From: an uncultured Bacillota bacterium
GTDB taxonomy: Bacteria > Bacillota > Clostridia > Peptostreptococcales > Anaerovoracaceae
Assembly (NCBI GenBank): GCA_927441425.1
Contig: CAKMKG010000006.1
Location: forward strand, 1-64,000
DNA length: 64,000 nucleotides
Reading direction: 5' to 3'
Shown here: in pieces, positions 37,398-47,744 of the stretch
How the letters are laid out: each line of letters begins with the position of its first letter
Position numbering within the stretch: position 1 is the first letter of the stretch
Translations under genes and position numbers: made by a program
The notes under the pieces: generated by a model
What the model saw: the letters and a program-made list of their open reading frames with translations, nothing else
What the model was told of the DNA's origin: nothing
Databases searched by the model: none

Positions 37398-39500
37398 ATG
37401 AGATTTGAAGATTACAGAACATTTAAAACCGCAATCGGCGGAAGATTACTGCAGCTGGAAGTTGGCAAATATTGTGAAATGGCAAATGGTGCCGTAATGT
37501 TAAAGTACGGGGACACCGTAATTAATGTTACCGCCACATCATCTGCGGAACCTAGAGCTGATATTGATTTTTTTCCGCTTAGTGTAGACTATGAGGAAAG
37601 AATGTACGCTGCAGGTAAAATCCCCGGAGGATTTATTAAAAGAGAAGGCAGACCTTCTGAAAAGGCAATTTTGAGTAGCAGACTGATAGACAGACCAATC
37701 AGACCGCTTTTCCCAAAGGGATTTTATAACGATGTGCAGGTGGTTGCTACAGTAATGTGTGTTGACCCTGACTGTTCCCCGGAAATCGTCGCAATGATCG
37801 GCTCCTCTGTGGCCTTGTCTATATCCGATATTCCCTTTGACGGACCAACCGCATCGGTGCTAATCGGCAGGATTGACGGAAGATTTGTTGTAAATCCGAC
37901 GCTAGCTGATCGAGAAGCCAGCGATCTTCACTTAGTCGTATCCGGTACCAAGGAAGCGATTATGATGGTGGAAGCCGGTGCAAATGAGGTTACCGAGGAT
38001 GTGATGCTCGAAGGAATCATGTTTGCTCACGACGAGATCAAGAAGATCATCGAATTCATCGAAGAGATTGTAGCTGAAGTTGGCAAGCCAAAGAGAGAGG
38101 TTGTTCTCTATAAGGTTGCCGAAGAGATTGAAACGGCAGTCAAAGAATATGCAGCAGATAAAATGAGAGCCGCTATCCAGACGTATGATAAGCAAGAACG
38201 CCTCGATAATATGGATGCTGTAGAAAAAGAAGCAAAAGCATATTTCGCAGAAATCTATCCGGATAATAAGAAGGATATCGCTGCAGTTTTATACTCCATC
38301 ACAAAAGAGCAGGTAAGAAGCCTCATCCTTGATGATGGCATCCGACCGGATAATAGAAAGACAAATGAAATTAGACCAATCTGGTGTGAGACCGGCATAC
38401 TTCCAAGAACACATGGGACAGGCTTATTTAAAAGAGGACAAACCCAGGTGTTATCTGTTACGACCCTTGGACCAATGGGAGATTCCCAGACCATCGACGG
38501 TATCGGCGAGGAAGTGGAAAAGAGATATATGCATCATTACAATTTCCCTCCTTACAGTGTAGGGGAAGCAAAACCGATGAGAAGCGCGGGTAGACGTGAA
38601 ATCGGCCATGGTGCATTGGCGGAAAGAGCATTGATTCCTGTACTGCCAAGCGTGGAAGAATTTCCCTATGCCATCAGAGTGGTATCCGAGGTGTTGTCCT
38701 CCAATGGAAGTACTTCCCAGGCTTCCGTCTGCGGAAGCACATTGTCTTTGATGGATGCCGGTGTTCCGATCAAGGCTCCGGTAGCAGGAATTGCCATGGG
38801 ACTCATTGAGAGAGTGGAACCGGATGGTTCCAGCAAGATTGCAATCCTATCTGACATTCAAGGAATGGAAGATTTCCTGGGAGATATGGACTTCAAGGTG
38901 GCCGGTACCGCAAAGGGAATCACCGCGATTCAAATGGATATCAAAGTCCACGGACTGTCCAGACAGATCTTACAGGATGCGCTGACACAAGCCCATGAAG
39001 GAAGAAGCTTCATCATGGACAAAATGATGGAAGAGCTTGCTGAACCGAGAAAAGAAATGTCGTCCTATGCGCCTAGGATTATATCCATGCAGATCGATCC
39101 TGACAAGATCAGAACCGTCATCGGCCCGGGTGGAAAGACGATCAACAGGATCATCGCTGAAACTGGTGTGAAGATCGACATCAATGATGAAGGGTTGATC
39201 TATATTGCCGCTCCGGATATGGAATCCGCAAATAATGGTGTCAGAGCCATCGAGATGCTAGTGAAGGAAGTGGAAGTCGGAGAGATTTATGATGGAAGAG
39301 TAACCAGAATCATGACATTTGGCGCATTCATCGAAATCTTACCTGGAAAAGAAGGCTTGCTTCATATTTCCAAGATGGCGAAGGAAAGAGTGGATAAGGT
39401 CGAGGACGTAATGAACATCGGTGATGTGGTGAAGGTCAAAGTTACAGAAATCGACAGCCAGAACAGAATCAACCTGACCAGAAAAGAATTACTGGACTAG
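37398..39500 (+). CDS. pnp: Polyribonucleotide nucleotidyltransferase (PNPase)
   Basis: This 700-residue phosphorolytic 3'-5' exoribonuclease has two RNase PH domains ([17 protein letters not shown] near residue 77; [16 protein letters not shown] near residue 335 and [10 protein letters not shown] near residue 495), an alpha-helical linker, a KH domain with [12 protein letters not shown] near residue 575 and an S1 domain with [17 protein letters not shown] near residue 645. AGGAGGA lies 8 bases before this ATG; a TTG two codons earlier is too close to it. Confidence 0.96.
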   Translation: MRFEDYRTFKTAIGGRLLQLEVGKYCEMANGAVMLKYGDTVINVTATSSAEPRADIDFFPLSVDYEERMYAAGKIPGGFIKREGRPSEKAILSSRLIDRPIRPLFPKGFYNDVQVVATVMCVDPDCSPEIVAMIGSSVALSISDIPFDGPTASVLIGRIDGRFVVNPTLADREASDLHLVVSGTKEAIMMVEAGANEVTEDVMLEGIMFAHDEIKKIIEFIEEIVAEVGKPKREVVLYKVAEEIETAVKEYAADKMRAAIQTYDKQERLDNMDAVEKEAKAYFAEIYPDNKKDIAAVLYSITKEQVRSLILDDGIRPDNRKTNEIRPIWCETGILPRTHGTGLFKRGQTQVLSVTTLGPMGDSQTIDGIGEEVEKRYMHHYNFPPYSVGEAKPMRSAGRREIGHGALAERALIPVLPSVEEFPYAIRVVSEVLSSNGSTSQASVCGSTLSLMDAGVPIKAPVAGIAMGLIERVEPDGSSKIAILSDIQGMEDFLGDMDFKVAGTAKGITAIQMDIKVHGLSRQILQDALTQAHEGRSFIMDKMMEELAEPRKEMSSYAPRIISMQIDPDKIRTVIGPGGKTINRIIAETGVKIDINDEGLIYIAAPDMESANNGVRAIEMLVKEVEVGEIYDGRVTRIMTFGAFIEILPGKEGLLHISKMAKERVDKVEDVMNIGDVVKVKVTEIDSQNRINLTRKELLD

Positions 39501-39532
39501 TACGAACAAAATAGCCAAATAAAACGAACGGC

Positions 39533-39572
39533 CAAGGCGGTATCTGAGAAATCAGACACCGCCTTGTTTTTC
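39533..39572 (+). terminator. Terminator after pnp
   Basis: CAAGGCGGT and ACCGCCTTG pair with an inner TCTGA/TCAGA stem and GAAA tetraloop, followed by TTTTTC. Confidence 0.93.
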
Positions 39573-39686
39573 GCCACCCAGCGGAAGTGACGGAACCACT
39601 TTTTTTGGCAGGATTAATGGTTTCAAAAATCCAATTAATATGATACAATATTCGACGTATTACGATGTTGCTTGAGGAGAAATGGA

Positions 39687-41135
39687 ATGCTTTTTACATC
39701 TTTAATTTTTATTGTATGCTATTTACCGATCGTTTTGGTTTTATATTATACGGTCTTAAGAAAACATAGAAAACTCCAGAATTTTTTTTTGCTGATTGCC
39801 AGCTTGGGCTTTTATGCATGGGGAGAGCCAAAATTTGTGTTTCTTCTGATGCTGTCCATCGCGGTCAACTGGATCTTCGGTCTAGCGGTAGACCGCCACA
39901 GAGAAAATAAGGAATGGGCCAAGGGGATCATTTTTACTATGGTTGCCTTTAATCTGAGCATTCTCTATATATTTAAATACTTGATGTTTACCATATCAAA
40001 TATCAACCGGTTTTGGGGTACAGATTTTACCGTATCCAAGATCGTCCTTCCCATAGGAATTTCCTTTTTTACCTTCCATGCAATTTCCTACGTCATCGAT
40101 ATCTTCAGAGGAAAGGCTGAGGTGCAGAAAAATCTGTTCCATGTGGGGCTTTATATCGTCTTCTTTCCCCAGCTTGTGGCTGGCCCGATCCTCAGATATT
40201 CAGTGATTGCTGATCAGATCATGGGGAGGAAAGAAACCTTCGAGGGTTTCTCCCAAGGAGTTTGCAGATTCCTCATGGGCTTTGGAAAAAAGATTCTGTT
40301 GGCCAACAACTTCGCCCTCATTGCCGATACGGCTTTTTCTTTACATAGCTCGGAGCTTTCCGTCTCCTTTGCCTGGCTAGGAGCCATCGCCTATACCCTG
40401 CAGATTTACTTTGATTTTTCCGGGTATTCGGATATGGCAATCGGGCTGGGAAAAATGTTCGGCTTTCATTTTCCGGAAAACTTCAATTACCCATACATCT
40501 CGAAATCTACCTCCGAATTCTGGAGAAGATGGCATATATCGCTGGGGTCGTGGTTTCGGGATTATGTCTATATTCCACTGGGAGGCAGCAGAGTGGAATC
40601 CAACGGGCGCATGATCTTCAATTTATTCGTCGTTTGGTCGCTGACTGGACTCTGGCACGGGGCCAGCTGGACCTTTATCTGCTGGGGCTTGCTCTACTTT
40701 GCATCGATTTCTCTGGAGAAGGTTACAAATTTTGAAAAACTGGGAAATAGTCAGGTGGGTGCAGCCATTGCAAAACATGTTTACACCATGCTGCTGGTGA
40801 TTTTCGGATGGGTCCTGTTTCGGGCTACGACCATCGCAAGTGCCGTATCGTATTTAAAAACGATGCTCTTCCTCAACGGAGCACAGTTCCTTGACGGAAA
40901 CACCTTGGTATATTTTGCGGAAAACCAATTGTTTCTGGCTATGGGAATTCTATTTTCAATGCCGATATCAAAGGTGTTTTCAAGCTGGTATGAAGAAAAG
41001 ATGAATTCTGGCAGTCCAATTTTGACGGCAGCTAAGCTGATTCTGTATCCTACCACCTTGTTGTTTTTATTCTTTATAGCAATGTCCTATATCGTGAAAG
41101 GCTCCTATAATCCGTTTATCTATTTTAATTTTTAG
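39687..41135 (+). CDS. MBOAT family membrane O-acyltransferase (AlgI-like)
   Basis: This 482-residue polytopic protein belongs to the AlgI/DltB-like MBOAT group. It has about ten hydrophobic segments, SFFTFHAISYVIDIFRG near residue 127, FPQLVAGPILR near residue 164, FDFSGYSDMAIGLGKMFGF near residue 240 and the catalytic His in TGLWHGASWTF near residue 318. Such proteins carry acyl, usually acetyl, groups across the membrane for polysaccharide modification. The next gene is a DHHW/AlgX-like protein, the usual partner. GAGGAGA precedes this ATG. Confidence 0.92.
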   Translation: MLFTSLIFIVCYLPIVLVLYYTVLRKHRKLQNFFLLIASLGFYAWGEPKFVFLLMLSIAVNWIFGLAVDRHRENKEWAKGIIFTMVAFNLSILYIFKYLMFTISNINRFWGTDFTVSKIVLPIGISFFTFHAISYVIDIFRGKAEVQKNLFHVGLYIVFFPQLVAGPILRYSVIADQIMGRKETFEGFSQGVCRFLMGFGKKILLANNFALIADTAFSLHSSELSVSFAWLGAIAYTLQIYFDFSGYSDMAIGLGKMFGFHFPENFNYPYISKSTSEFWRRWHISLGSWFRDYVYIPLGGSRVESNGRMIFNLFVVWSLTGLWHGASWTFICWGLLYFASISLEKVTNFEKLGNSQVGAAIAKHVYTMLLVIFGWVLFRATTIASAVSYLKTMLFLNGAQFLDGNTLVYFAENQLFLAMGILFSMPISKVFSSWYEEKMNSGSPILTAAKLILYPTTLLFLFFIAMSYIVKGSYNPFIYFNF

Positions 41136-41199
41136 AATAGCACTGGAGATGGAAGATCCTTCAGGCGGCAGGATGAGTTATACATAAAAAGGAATTACG

Positions 41200-42423
41200 A
41201 TGAAATTGAAACAGTTATTTACAACACATAAAGCGGAAAAAATTACAGCGGTCGCATTTCTGGCAATCATTTTTGGAATGCTGGCCGGGCTGTTTTTAAC
41301 GAACCATAACATCAAGGAAGATTTTCTCAAGGATTACAGAACGACGATCCTTCCCGGCACACCGATCATCGAGAGGGTCGTAGGCGCCATCGACAGCCTA
41401 GAAAAGACCATCGACAACGATACATACAAAAGAGAAGAATACATTGACTTCTACGGATGGGTTCAAAATTTTTTAGGGAAGAGGGTCATGGTAGATATCG
41501 GTTATGGTGAGCTGTACAAGACAAAATATGGCCAGATTACCTATGTCGTTCCGAAACAGGATGTTTCCGAGGAACTGGAGAGCATCTACCGACTAGAAGA
41601 GGAGCTCGACAAACACGATATTGCGCTGCTGTATATCCAGGCGCCTTTTAAGCTGCCCCCAGAGGAACAGCAGCTTCCGGAAAACGTAACGGATTATGCC
41701 AACGAAAATGCAGACCGCTTTCTCAAAGGGCTTGATGCCGTGGAGATTGATTATCTGGATCTCAGAGAAAACTATTGGTCGAATGGAATGACCCAGAATG
41801 ACCTGTTCTTTAATACGGACCACCATTGGACAATCAATGGAGCCTTTCAAAGCTACCAGGAAATTGCGGATACATTAAACGGGGAGTATGGATTTCATAT
41901 TGATGAACGTTATACTGATCTGGACAACTATAATCAGGAAGTATTCAAGGATTATTATCTTGGCTCCATGGGCAGAAGAGTTGGCGAGCCCTATGCCGGA
42001 ATCGATGATTTCACCCTGATCACTCCGAAATTTGACACGAATTATACCGTATATGAACGGGATTACGGTGCGGAGAAGATATATGAGGGGGATTTCCGGG
42101 AGGCAGTTCTGACCAACTCTTACCTTGCTGAGGGAACGCCGCCTGAGACAAACCGCTATGCAGTCTACCACGGGGATAATGCTGAGCTGCAATTTGTCAA
42201 TCATCAAGTACAAGGAGGCAAAATCCTATTGATCAAGGACTCCTTCGGTTTGCCGATCTATTCGTTCTTATCTACGGGAGTTCATGAAGTAAGGGCGCTG
42301 GACGTCAGGCTGTTTCAGGATTCCGTTTCCGAATATGCAGAAAAATATGACCCGGATGTTGTAATCATCCTTTATAACGGGGATTGTTTCGGTGATCACA
42401 TGTTCCGTTTCAAATCAAGATAG
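41200..42423 (+). CDS. DHHW family (AlgJ/AlgX-like) extracytoplasmic protein
   Basis: This 407-residue protein has one N-terminal membrane anchor (about residues 15-34) and an outside domain with the diagnostic FNTDHHWTINGAF near residue 207 and a GKILLIKDSFGLPIYSF block near residue 343, which in SGNH-like enzymes holds the catalytic Ser. DHHW/AlgX proteins accept acyl groups from an MBOAT partner and place them on surface polysaccharide. It directly follows the MBOAT gene, so the two should act together; the polymer is unknown. Confidence 0.88.
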   Translation: MKLKQLFTTHKAEKITAVAFLAIIFGMLAGLFLTNHNIKEDFLKDYRTTILPGTPIIERVVGAIDSLEKTIDNDTYKREEYIDFYGWVQNFLGKRVMVDIGYGELYKTKYGQITYVVPKQDVSEELESIYRLEEELDKHDIALLYIQAPFKLPPEEQQLPENVTDYANENADRFLKGLDAVEIDYLDLRENYWSNGMTQNDLFFNTDHHWTINGAFQSYQEIADTLNGEYGFHIDERYTDLDNYNQEVFKDYYLGSMGRRVGEPYAGIDDFTLITPKFDTNYTVYERDYGAEKIYEGDFREAVLTNSYLAEGTPPETNRYAVYHGDNAELQFVNHQVQGGKILLIKDSFGLPIYSFLSTGVHEVRALDVRLFQDSVSEYAEKYDPDVVIILYNGDCFGDHMFRFKSR

Positions 42424-42532
42424 TGGCTTCTTTGTAATGGAAGTGTAACTTGAACAAAGCGGATGAGGGGTGTTAGAATAAGTTGAATGCAAATAGTAAT
42501 TAGCAGAAAAGGTTAGGGGGGTAAAGGGGTAA

Positions 42533-44953
42533 ATGACATTTATAAGAAGCAAAAGATTCACCGCATGTGTTTTAATATTCGCATTGGTGGCAGGAACATT
42601 TTTGACAGGTTTTTCATATCAAGATGGGATTGGAAATGTATATTATCAGACCAAATCTCAGATTTTCGACGAGGCTACCTATTCAGAACAATTGGCGGGG
42701 CACAGCACCAATGGCATCGAACGGTCCTATTTTGTAAACGCGGATCTGGAAGGATCGGACTTGAAGCCCTATGTGTTTGAAGGTGAGGTCACCGGTACGT
42801 ATACCATGGATACCATGGTCAATACGTTGGAAAGCCAAGGGTATAAGGTCGTAGCAGGCATCAACGGGGATCTGTACGACACTGCCACAGGGGCGCCAAA
42901 GGGATTGACAATCCATGAGGGAAAGATTAAAACCTCCGGATATGCACCGGAATATGTCATCTCCTTCAATGAAGACGGAGCGGCATCCTTAGAAAAGGTC
43001 AATCTTGGATATTCCTTAAAAGGAACAATTAATATTCCGACAACGGTGGAAGTGCCTGTTGTCGATCCGACGCAGCCAGTCGATCCATCACTGACTACCG
43101 GCGCTGCGGTTACAACACCTCCTGCTGTGACCCAGCAGATGGTTAATGTGCCGACGGACTGGACCGCTCCCATCGGATTTTTCAATATTCCTCATGGTGG
43201 AGCAAAAGCGCTCCATCTTTTCAACAGACAATATGCGTCCACTACAAAAACCTCCGCCAATTCGGTCGAGGTGATTCTGGATGCGGGCTCTGCCGATCAT
43301 GCTGAACCGACGGTGGGCGGTACCATTACTGCGACTGTAGTTGAGGTCAGAAACGGGACAACCAATACGCCCATCGGAAGCAATCAGCTCGTTCTATCTG
43401 CAGCGGCAGATTCCCCTTATGCGATTCCGATTTCGTATCTTGTTCCCGGCAGCACCGTTGAGATTTCCGTCGAGGACTGGAACAACGGAGGTTTGGGGGA
43501 CAGCAGGGAAGCCCTTGGTGTTTACTACGTTATGTGCGAGAATGGGCAGATCGTTTCAAACGGAACCAACCTAAACCCGAGAACCGCAGTTGGCATTAAG
43601 CCGGACGGAAGCATCCTGCTCTATGTACTGGATGGGAGACAGCCGGGATTTTCCGCAGGCCTTGGTCTTACCGATATGGTAAAGCACCTGATGGCATTGG
43701 GCTGCACCACCGTTGTTAACATGGATGGAGGCGGCTCCTCGGTGATGAACGTAAGGGAAGGCGGAAAGGATTCCAAAGCTGTAAAAAAGAACTCACCTTC
43801 CGGGGGAACACAGAGAAAAACAACAAATGGTCTGCTTTTAGTCTATCGAGATACTGGCAGCTCAAAAGCAGAAAATTTACATACATACGCTAGCCAGCCG
43901 CTGGCGATGCCCGGTGCTGACATACAAATGACGACTTATGGGTCTAATGATAAATATGAATCCGTTGCGTTACGAAACAACGTGGGCTACAGTGTGAATG
44001 ATTCGGCAGGTACCGTCAATCAGAACGGCCTGTTTACCGCTGGATCTTCAGTGGGAACAGCAATCATTGAAGCAGAGAGCGGAAGCCTCAGTACGACAAC
44101 GGAAATCAATATAGAAAATAATATAACGTTTACGACGAATGTGCAAAATCTCGTCATCGATCCCGGAAAATCGTCCGACATCAATATAACGGCTAAATTC
44201 GGATATGCGCCTATTGCCAGTAAGGACAGCCTCTTTACCTTCAGCTGTGATCCGACCATCGGGACAATTGATGGGAACGGCCTTTTCCAAGCGACCGGTG
44301 AAGCGGGGATCGCAGGGAATATCTATGTGGCATACAACAATGTGACGAAGACCATTCCGGTTCAAGTCGGTGCATCACTCATCGATTTTATGGATACTAC
44401 AGCCCATTGGGCACGGGAATACATCGGAAGATTGGCAGCCAGAGGAATTGTCAACGGAATGGGTGATAATTATTATCAGCCGGATGCTTCACTCACCAGA
44501 GCACAATTCCTGACGATGCTTTCAAAGACGATCTATGGTCTGGATCCATCCCAGACGGCACCAGCCGGTTTTATGGACGTACCGGCGGTAGAATGGTATT
44601 ACAACTACGTCAACTGGGGCTTTGCCAACGGCATTGTCAACGGGATAGACGAAGTCACCTTTGCACCGAATGATAATATAACAAGAGAGCAAATGGCGAT
44701 CATGCTCAGCAATTTCACCAGAAGCACCGAATTGGTTCTTCCGGAAACCAGCGCAGGGACAGGATTTACCGACAGCACAATGATCAGTCCTTGGGCAAAC
44801 GAAGCTGTTGCCAAGATTGTTTCTTCTGGTATCATGAGCGGATATCCCGAGGGAAACTATAATCCCCAGGGGAAAGCCACAAGAGCCGAAGCCGCAACGG
44901 TGATTTATAAGCTGATCCTAATCAGAGACAACATCGCCAAAGCAAATAAATAA
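42533..44953 (+). CDS. S-layer-anchored phosphodiester glycosidase-like protein with three SLH domains
   Basis: This 806-residue exported protein has a signal peptide (about residues 1-27), a NAGPA/DUF2233 phosphodiester glycosidase domain (about 60-440) with the NMDGGGSSVMN motif near residue 398, a Big2-like beta domain (about 450-615) and three C-terminal SLH repeats beginning near residues 620, 680 and 745 (each ending in ITREQMA/TRAEAA-type helices). SLH domains bind pyruvylated cell-wall polymer. NAGPA enzymes remove sugar from phosphodiester-linked glycans. Following MBOAT and DHHW genes, it may act on the same surface polymer. Confidence 0.9.
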   Translation: MTFIRSKRFTACVLIFALVAGTFLTGFSYQDGIGNVYYQTKSQIFDEATYSEQLAGHSTNGIERSYFVNADLEGSDLKPYVFEGEVTGTYTMDTMVNTLESQGYKVVAGINGDLYDTATGAPKGLTIHEGKIKTSGYAPEYVISFNEDGAASLEKVNLGYSLKGTINIPTTVEVPVVDPTQPVDPSLTTGAAVTTPPAVTQQMVNVPTDWTAPIGFFNIPHGGAKALHLFNRQYASTTKTSANSVEVILDAGSADHAEPTVGGTITATVVEVRNGTTNTPIGSNQLVLSAAADSPYAIPISYLVPGSTVEISVEDWNNGGLGDSREALGVYYVMCENGQIVSNGTNLNPRTAVGIKPDGSILLYVLDGRQPGFSAGLGLTDMVKHLMALGCTTVVNMDGGGSSVMNVREGGKDSKAVKKNSPSGGTQRKTTNGLLLVYRDTGSSKAENLHTYASQPLAMPGADIQMTTYGSNDKYESVALRNNVGYSVNDSAGTVNQNGLFTAGSSVGTAIIEAESGSLSTTTEINIENNITFTTNVQNLVIDPGKSSDINITAKFGYAPIASKDSLFTFSCDPTIGTIDGNGLFQATGEAGIAGNIYVAYNNVTKTIPVQVGASLIDFMDTTAHWAREYIGRLAARGIVNGMGDNYYQPDASLTRAQFLTMLSKTIYGLDPSQTAPAGFMDVPAVEWYYNYVNWGFANGIVNGIDEVTFAPNDNITREQMAIMLSNFTRSTELVLPETSAGTGFTDSTMISPWANEAVAKIVSSGIMSGYPEGNYNPQGKATRAEAATVIYKLILIRDNIAKANK

Positions 44954-44968
44954 TCAATAATAATTTTT

Positions 44969-44997
44969 CACCCCCAAGCATAGAATGTTTGGGGGTG
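44969..44997 (+). promoter_or_regulatory. Hairpin that holds the ylxY ribosome binding site
   Basis: CACCCCCAA (44969-44977) pairs with TTGGGGGTG (44989-44997) over an 11-base loop. The right arm is the only ribosome binding site of the deacetylase gene whose ATG is at 45003. The hairpin is followed by TTTAT, so it could also end the upstream transcript. Confidence 0.65.
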
Positions 44998-45002
44998 TTT
45001 AT

Positions 45003-45743
45003 ATGAAAACCGGTAAACTTCTTATTTTCGTTGTCTTTACAACGGTCTCTTTGCTCTTTGCATATCAGATTTTATCGTTGGGTTCGATTCTTTTAGAAAA
45101 TCATTCTGCTATGAAGGAAAAGGAACTCCAGAGTCTGGCGCCCAATGAAGAAGGCGTTGTGATACGCAGCGGCCTTCCCAACAGCAACCAGTTGGTGTTC
45201 AGCTGCAATGTGGACTGGGGAGAAGAAGTGATTCCTGACATGCTGAAAGTATTTCAGGAGAATAAGATTCATATTACTTTCTTCGTCAGCGGCCGATGGG
45301 CAGAAAATCACCCGGAATTGTTAAAGGAAATGTATCATGCGGGACATGAAATTCAAAGTCATGGGTATAGTCATAAATTATGTTCACAAAATTCAGTGGA
45401 TACAATAAAAGAAGAAATATTAAAAACAGAAGCGGTTATACTGGATATATTAGGAGTTAAAACGAATGTATTTGCACCTCCTTCGGGAGATTACGATGAA
45501 ACCACGGTAGAGCTCTGCAGAAGCTTGGGCTATCAGATGGCCTTGTGGAGCTCTGATACCATCGATTGGAGACAAGGTTCCACCGCGGAGGTTATTCTAG
45601 ACAGAGTGCTGAAAAAGAGGTTAAACGGTGCGATTGTCCTGATGCATCCGAAGGAAGAAACGGTAAAAGCGCTGCCGGTCCTCATTGAAAAAATCAGGGC
45701 TCAGAAGATCGAGATCGTTCCTCTTTACAGGCTGTTGCATTAA
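45003..45743 (+). CDS. ylxY: Polysaccharide deacetylase-family protein (YlxY/PdaB-like)
   Basis: This 246-residue protein has an N-terminal membrane anchor (about residues 5-25) and a NodB-type domain (about 60-240). HGYSH near residue 118 supplies two metal-binding His, and DTIDW and LMHP are in place. The usual TFDDG is CNVDWG (near residue 67), as in the PdaB/YlxY type, so the metal-binding second Asp is absent, and the FRPPYG motif reads FAPPSG. Activity is therefore uncertain. In B. subtilis ylxY also lies between pnp and an M16 peptidase gene. Confidence 0.85.
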   Translation: MKTGKLLIFVVFTTVSLLFAYQILSLGSILLENHSAMKEKELQSLAPNEEGVVIRSGLPNSNQLVFSCNVDWGEEVIPDMLKVFQENKIHITFFVSGRWAENHPELLKEMYHAGHEIQSHGYSHKLCSQNSVDTIKEEILKTEAVILDILGVKTNVFAPPSGDYDETTVELCRSLGYQMALWSSDTIDWRQGSTAEVILDRVLKKRLNGAIVLMHPKEETVKALPVLIEKIRAQKIEIVPLYRLLH

Positions 45744-45809
45744 AGTTATAATGATGGATGAAACATGTTTATAAGTCCATGTTACATTAGAAGAAAAAGT
45801 GGAGGCAGA

Positions 45810-47060
45810 ATGATAATAAATAAAAAGCTAAATTGCGGCGTTCGAATTGTGATGGAGGAAATACCTTATGTACAATCTGTTTCTGTTGGAATCTGGGTTA
45901 AAGCAGGCTCTGTGGATGAAACGGCAAAGAACTCGGGTATTTCCCATTTTATAGAGCATATGCTTTTTAAAGGAACAGAAAACAGAAGCGCAAAGAAAAT
46001 TGCAGAAGATGTGGACAAGATCGGGGGACAGATCAATGCGTTTACCGGGAAGGAAGCGACCTGCTATTACCTGAAAACACTGGCCAGCAATGTAGATAAA
46101 GCGGCGGATATTCTCATCGATATGTTTATTCATTCAAAATTTGATGAGGAGGAAATGGAAAAAGAAAAAAGAGTTGTCTATGAAGAAATCAAGATGATAG
46201 AGGACTCACCTGAGGATGATGCCCATGACATCATCAGCGAACTGGTCTTCAAAGGGAATCCGTTGGCAAAATCCATCATCGGGACGCCAAAATCCTTACA
46301 GGGAATCACGCGCAATACAATTAAAAAATATATCAGCGAGGAATACACCAGGGACAACATCGTGATTTCCATTTGCGGCAATTTTGATCAGGAACATATT
46401 TGTGAGCTGTTTGACTGCAAGCTCATGGAGTTGAATGGCAATAAAACGTCCAAAAACTACGAGGAAGCCCCGTATCAACCGAATTACAAAGTGAAGGTTA
46501 AGGATATCGAGCAGTCTCATATCTGTCTGGGATTAAAAGGCCTGGCCCTTGATGATGGACGCTATTATTCGCTGGTACTGCTGAACAATATCATGGGCGG
46601 CAGCATGAGCTCAAGACTATTCCAGAATATCAGAGAAGAGAAGGGCCTGGCGTATTCCGTATATTCCATGTCCAGCTCCTTCAGCAATACCGGGTATTTC
46701 AATATTTATGCCGGCGTCAGCCATGATAAGATCAAGGATGCCTTACGTGGAATTCAAGATGAGCTGAACCTGTTGAAAAAGGGTGGCGTCACAGCGGAAG
46801 AATTGGAGACAGCCAAGGAACAGCTGAAGGGAAACTATATCTTCAGTCTGGAAAATGTCAACGGCCGTATGTTCTCTATTGGGAAGAACATGCTTCTGAT
46901 GGATAAGATCTATACTGTGGAAGAGGTAATGGCGAGCATTGACGCAGTGACCATGGATGAAATCAGAGAAGTCTCCGACATGGTTACGGAAATACACAAT
47001 TACTCCGGCATTCTAATCGGCAGAAACAAGGTGGATCTGAAGAAGATCATTCAGTCATAG
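45810..47060 (+). CDS. mlpA: M16 family zinc metallopeptidase (MlpA/YmxG)
   Basis: This 416-residue peptidase has the inverted zinc motif HFIEH near residue 47 in [14 protein letters not shown] and the second zinc ligand in [18 protein letters not shown] near residue 120. The C-terminal half is the partner domain with [22 protein letters not shown] near residue 265. The start is set by GGAGG before this ATG; a longer frame from 45765 has no site. Gene order pnp-ylxY-mlpA is conserved in Firmicutes. Cytoplasmic; substrate unknown. Confidence 0.94.
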   Translation: MIINKKLNCGVRIVMEEIPYVQSVSVGIWVKAGSVDETAKNSGISHFIEHMLFKGTENRSAKKIAEDVDKIGGQINAFTGKEATCYYLKTLASNVDKAADILIDMFIHSKFDEEEMEKEKRVVYEEIKMIEDSPEDDAHDIISELVFKGNPLAKSIIGTPKSLQGITRNTIKKYISEEYTRDNIVISICGNFDQEHICELFDCKLMELNGNKTSKNYEEAPYQPNYKVKVKDIEQSHICLGLKGLALDDGRYYSLVLLNNIMGGSMSSRLFQNIREEKGLAYSVYSMSSSFSNTGYFNIYAGVSHDKIKDALRGIQDELNLLKKGGVTAEELETAKEQLKGNYIFSLENVNGRMFSIGKNMLLMDKIYTVEEVMASIDAVTMDEIREVSDMVTEIHNYSGILIGRNKVDLKKIIQS

Positions 47061-47100
47061 TGAGGAATCGGTTGGATTATTTGATGAAAAGGAACAGGAT

Positions 47101-47535
47101 ATGGAGCAGATAAACATTAAGTATCTCAATCAGGATATTAAGAGGCTGGAATATATCGAAGGAAAATCGGACTGGATCGATTTGAGAGCGGCAGAACGGG
47201 TCGAACTCAAGGCGGGGGAGTACAAGCTGATTCATTTGGGTGTTGCGATGCAGCTGCCGACAGGCTATGAAGCCCATATCGTTCCACGAAGCAGTACTTT
47301 TAAAACCTTTGGGGTCATACAGACCAATCACTGCGGGATCGTAGACAATAAATACAGCGGTCCAAGCGATTGGTGGCATATGCCGGTCTATGCGCTACGT
47401 GATACAGTGATCGAAGTAAACGACAGGATCTGTCAGTTCCGAATCGTAAAAAATCAGCCGGTCATACTATTTGATGAAGTGGAAGAACTGGTGGCAGAGG
47501 ACCGGGGCGGCTTTGGAAGCACCGGAAGAAAATAG
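47101..47535 (+). CDS. dut: dUTP diphosphatase
   Basis: This 144-residue trimeric dUTPase has motif 1 WIDLRAAE near residue 21, motif 2 [11 protein letters not shown] near residue 61, motif 3 GIVDNKYSG near residue 79 with catalytic Asp and Tyr, motif 4 RICQFRIV near residue 108 and motif 5 RGGFGSTG near the end. It removes dUTP and makes dUMP for thymidylate synthesis. It lies 40 bases after mlpA and is closed by a terminator. Confidence 0.93.
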   Translation: MEQINIKYLNQDIKRLEYIEGKSDWIDLRAAERVELKAGEYKLIHLGVAMQLPTGYEAHIVPRSSTFKTFGVIQTNHCGIVDNKYSGPSDWWHMPVYALRDTVIEVNDRICQFRIVKNQPVILFDEVEELVAEDRGGFGSTGRK

Positions 47536-47569
47536 AGAAACGTGAAAACCAAGCAATTAAACAATCGAT

Positions 47570-47604
47570 AAAAGTGGAGATGTCTCTCCTCTTTTATTTT
47601 TTTT
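47570..47604 (+). terminator. Terminator after dut
   Basis: AAAAG-T-GGAGA pairs with TCTCC-T-CTTTT (one T-T mismatch) over a TGTC loop, followed by ATTTTTTTTT. It separates mlpA-dut from the ars island. Confidence 0.9.
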
Positions 47605-47612
47605 AATTCCTA

Positions 47613-47638
47613 AACACATTGACATTTATAAATGTGTT
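47613..47638. promoter_or_regulatory. Operator-like inverted repeat of the first ars transcript
   Basis: AACACATT and AATGTGTT form 8-base arms separated by 10 bases, overlapping the -35 hexamer and the spacer of the promoter, where an ArsR dimer would block RNA polymerase. Geometry matches the second inverted repeat at 51332-51355. Confidence 0.65.
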
Positions 47639-47647
47639 GAATATAAT
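47619..47647 (+). promoter_or_regulatory. Consensus promoter of the first ars transcript
   Basis: TTGACA and TATAAT, both perfect, are 17 bp apart. Such a strong promoter would need tight repression, consistent with the overlapping inverted repeat and the arsR genes downstream. Confidence 0.88.
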
Positions 47648-47717
47648 GATACATAGATAAACCTCTATTGGATTACAATTTGTTCATATCAATTGATTTC
47701 TGAAAGGTTCCTATATT

Positions 47718-47744
47718 ATGAAAGAGAAGTGTTGGGATTTATGA
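47718..47744 (+). CDS. Possible 8-residue leader peptide of arsP
   Basis: An ATG reading MKEKCWDL then TGA lies just before arsP, with AAAGG about 10 bases upstream. Its TGA overlaps the arsP ATG (ATGA). The arsP start itself has no clear binding site, so translation may depend on this short frame. No protein-level evidence; it could be chance. Confidence 0.35.
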   Translation: MKEKCWDL

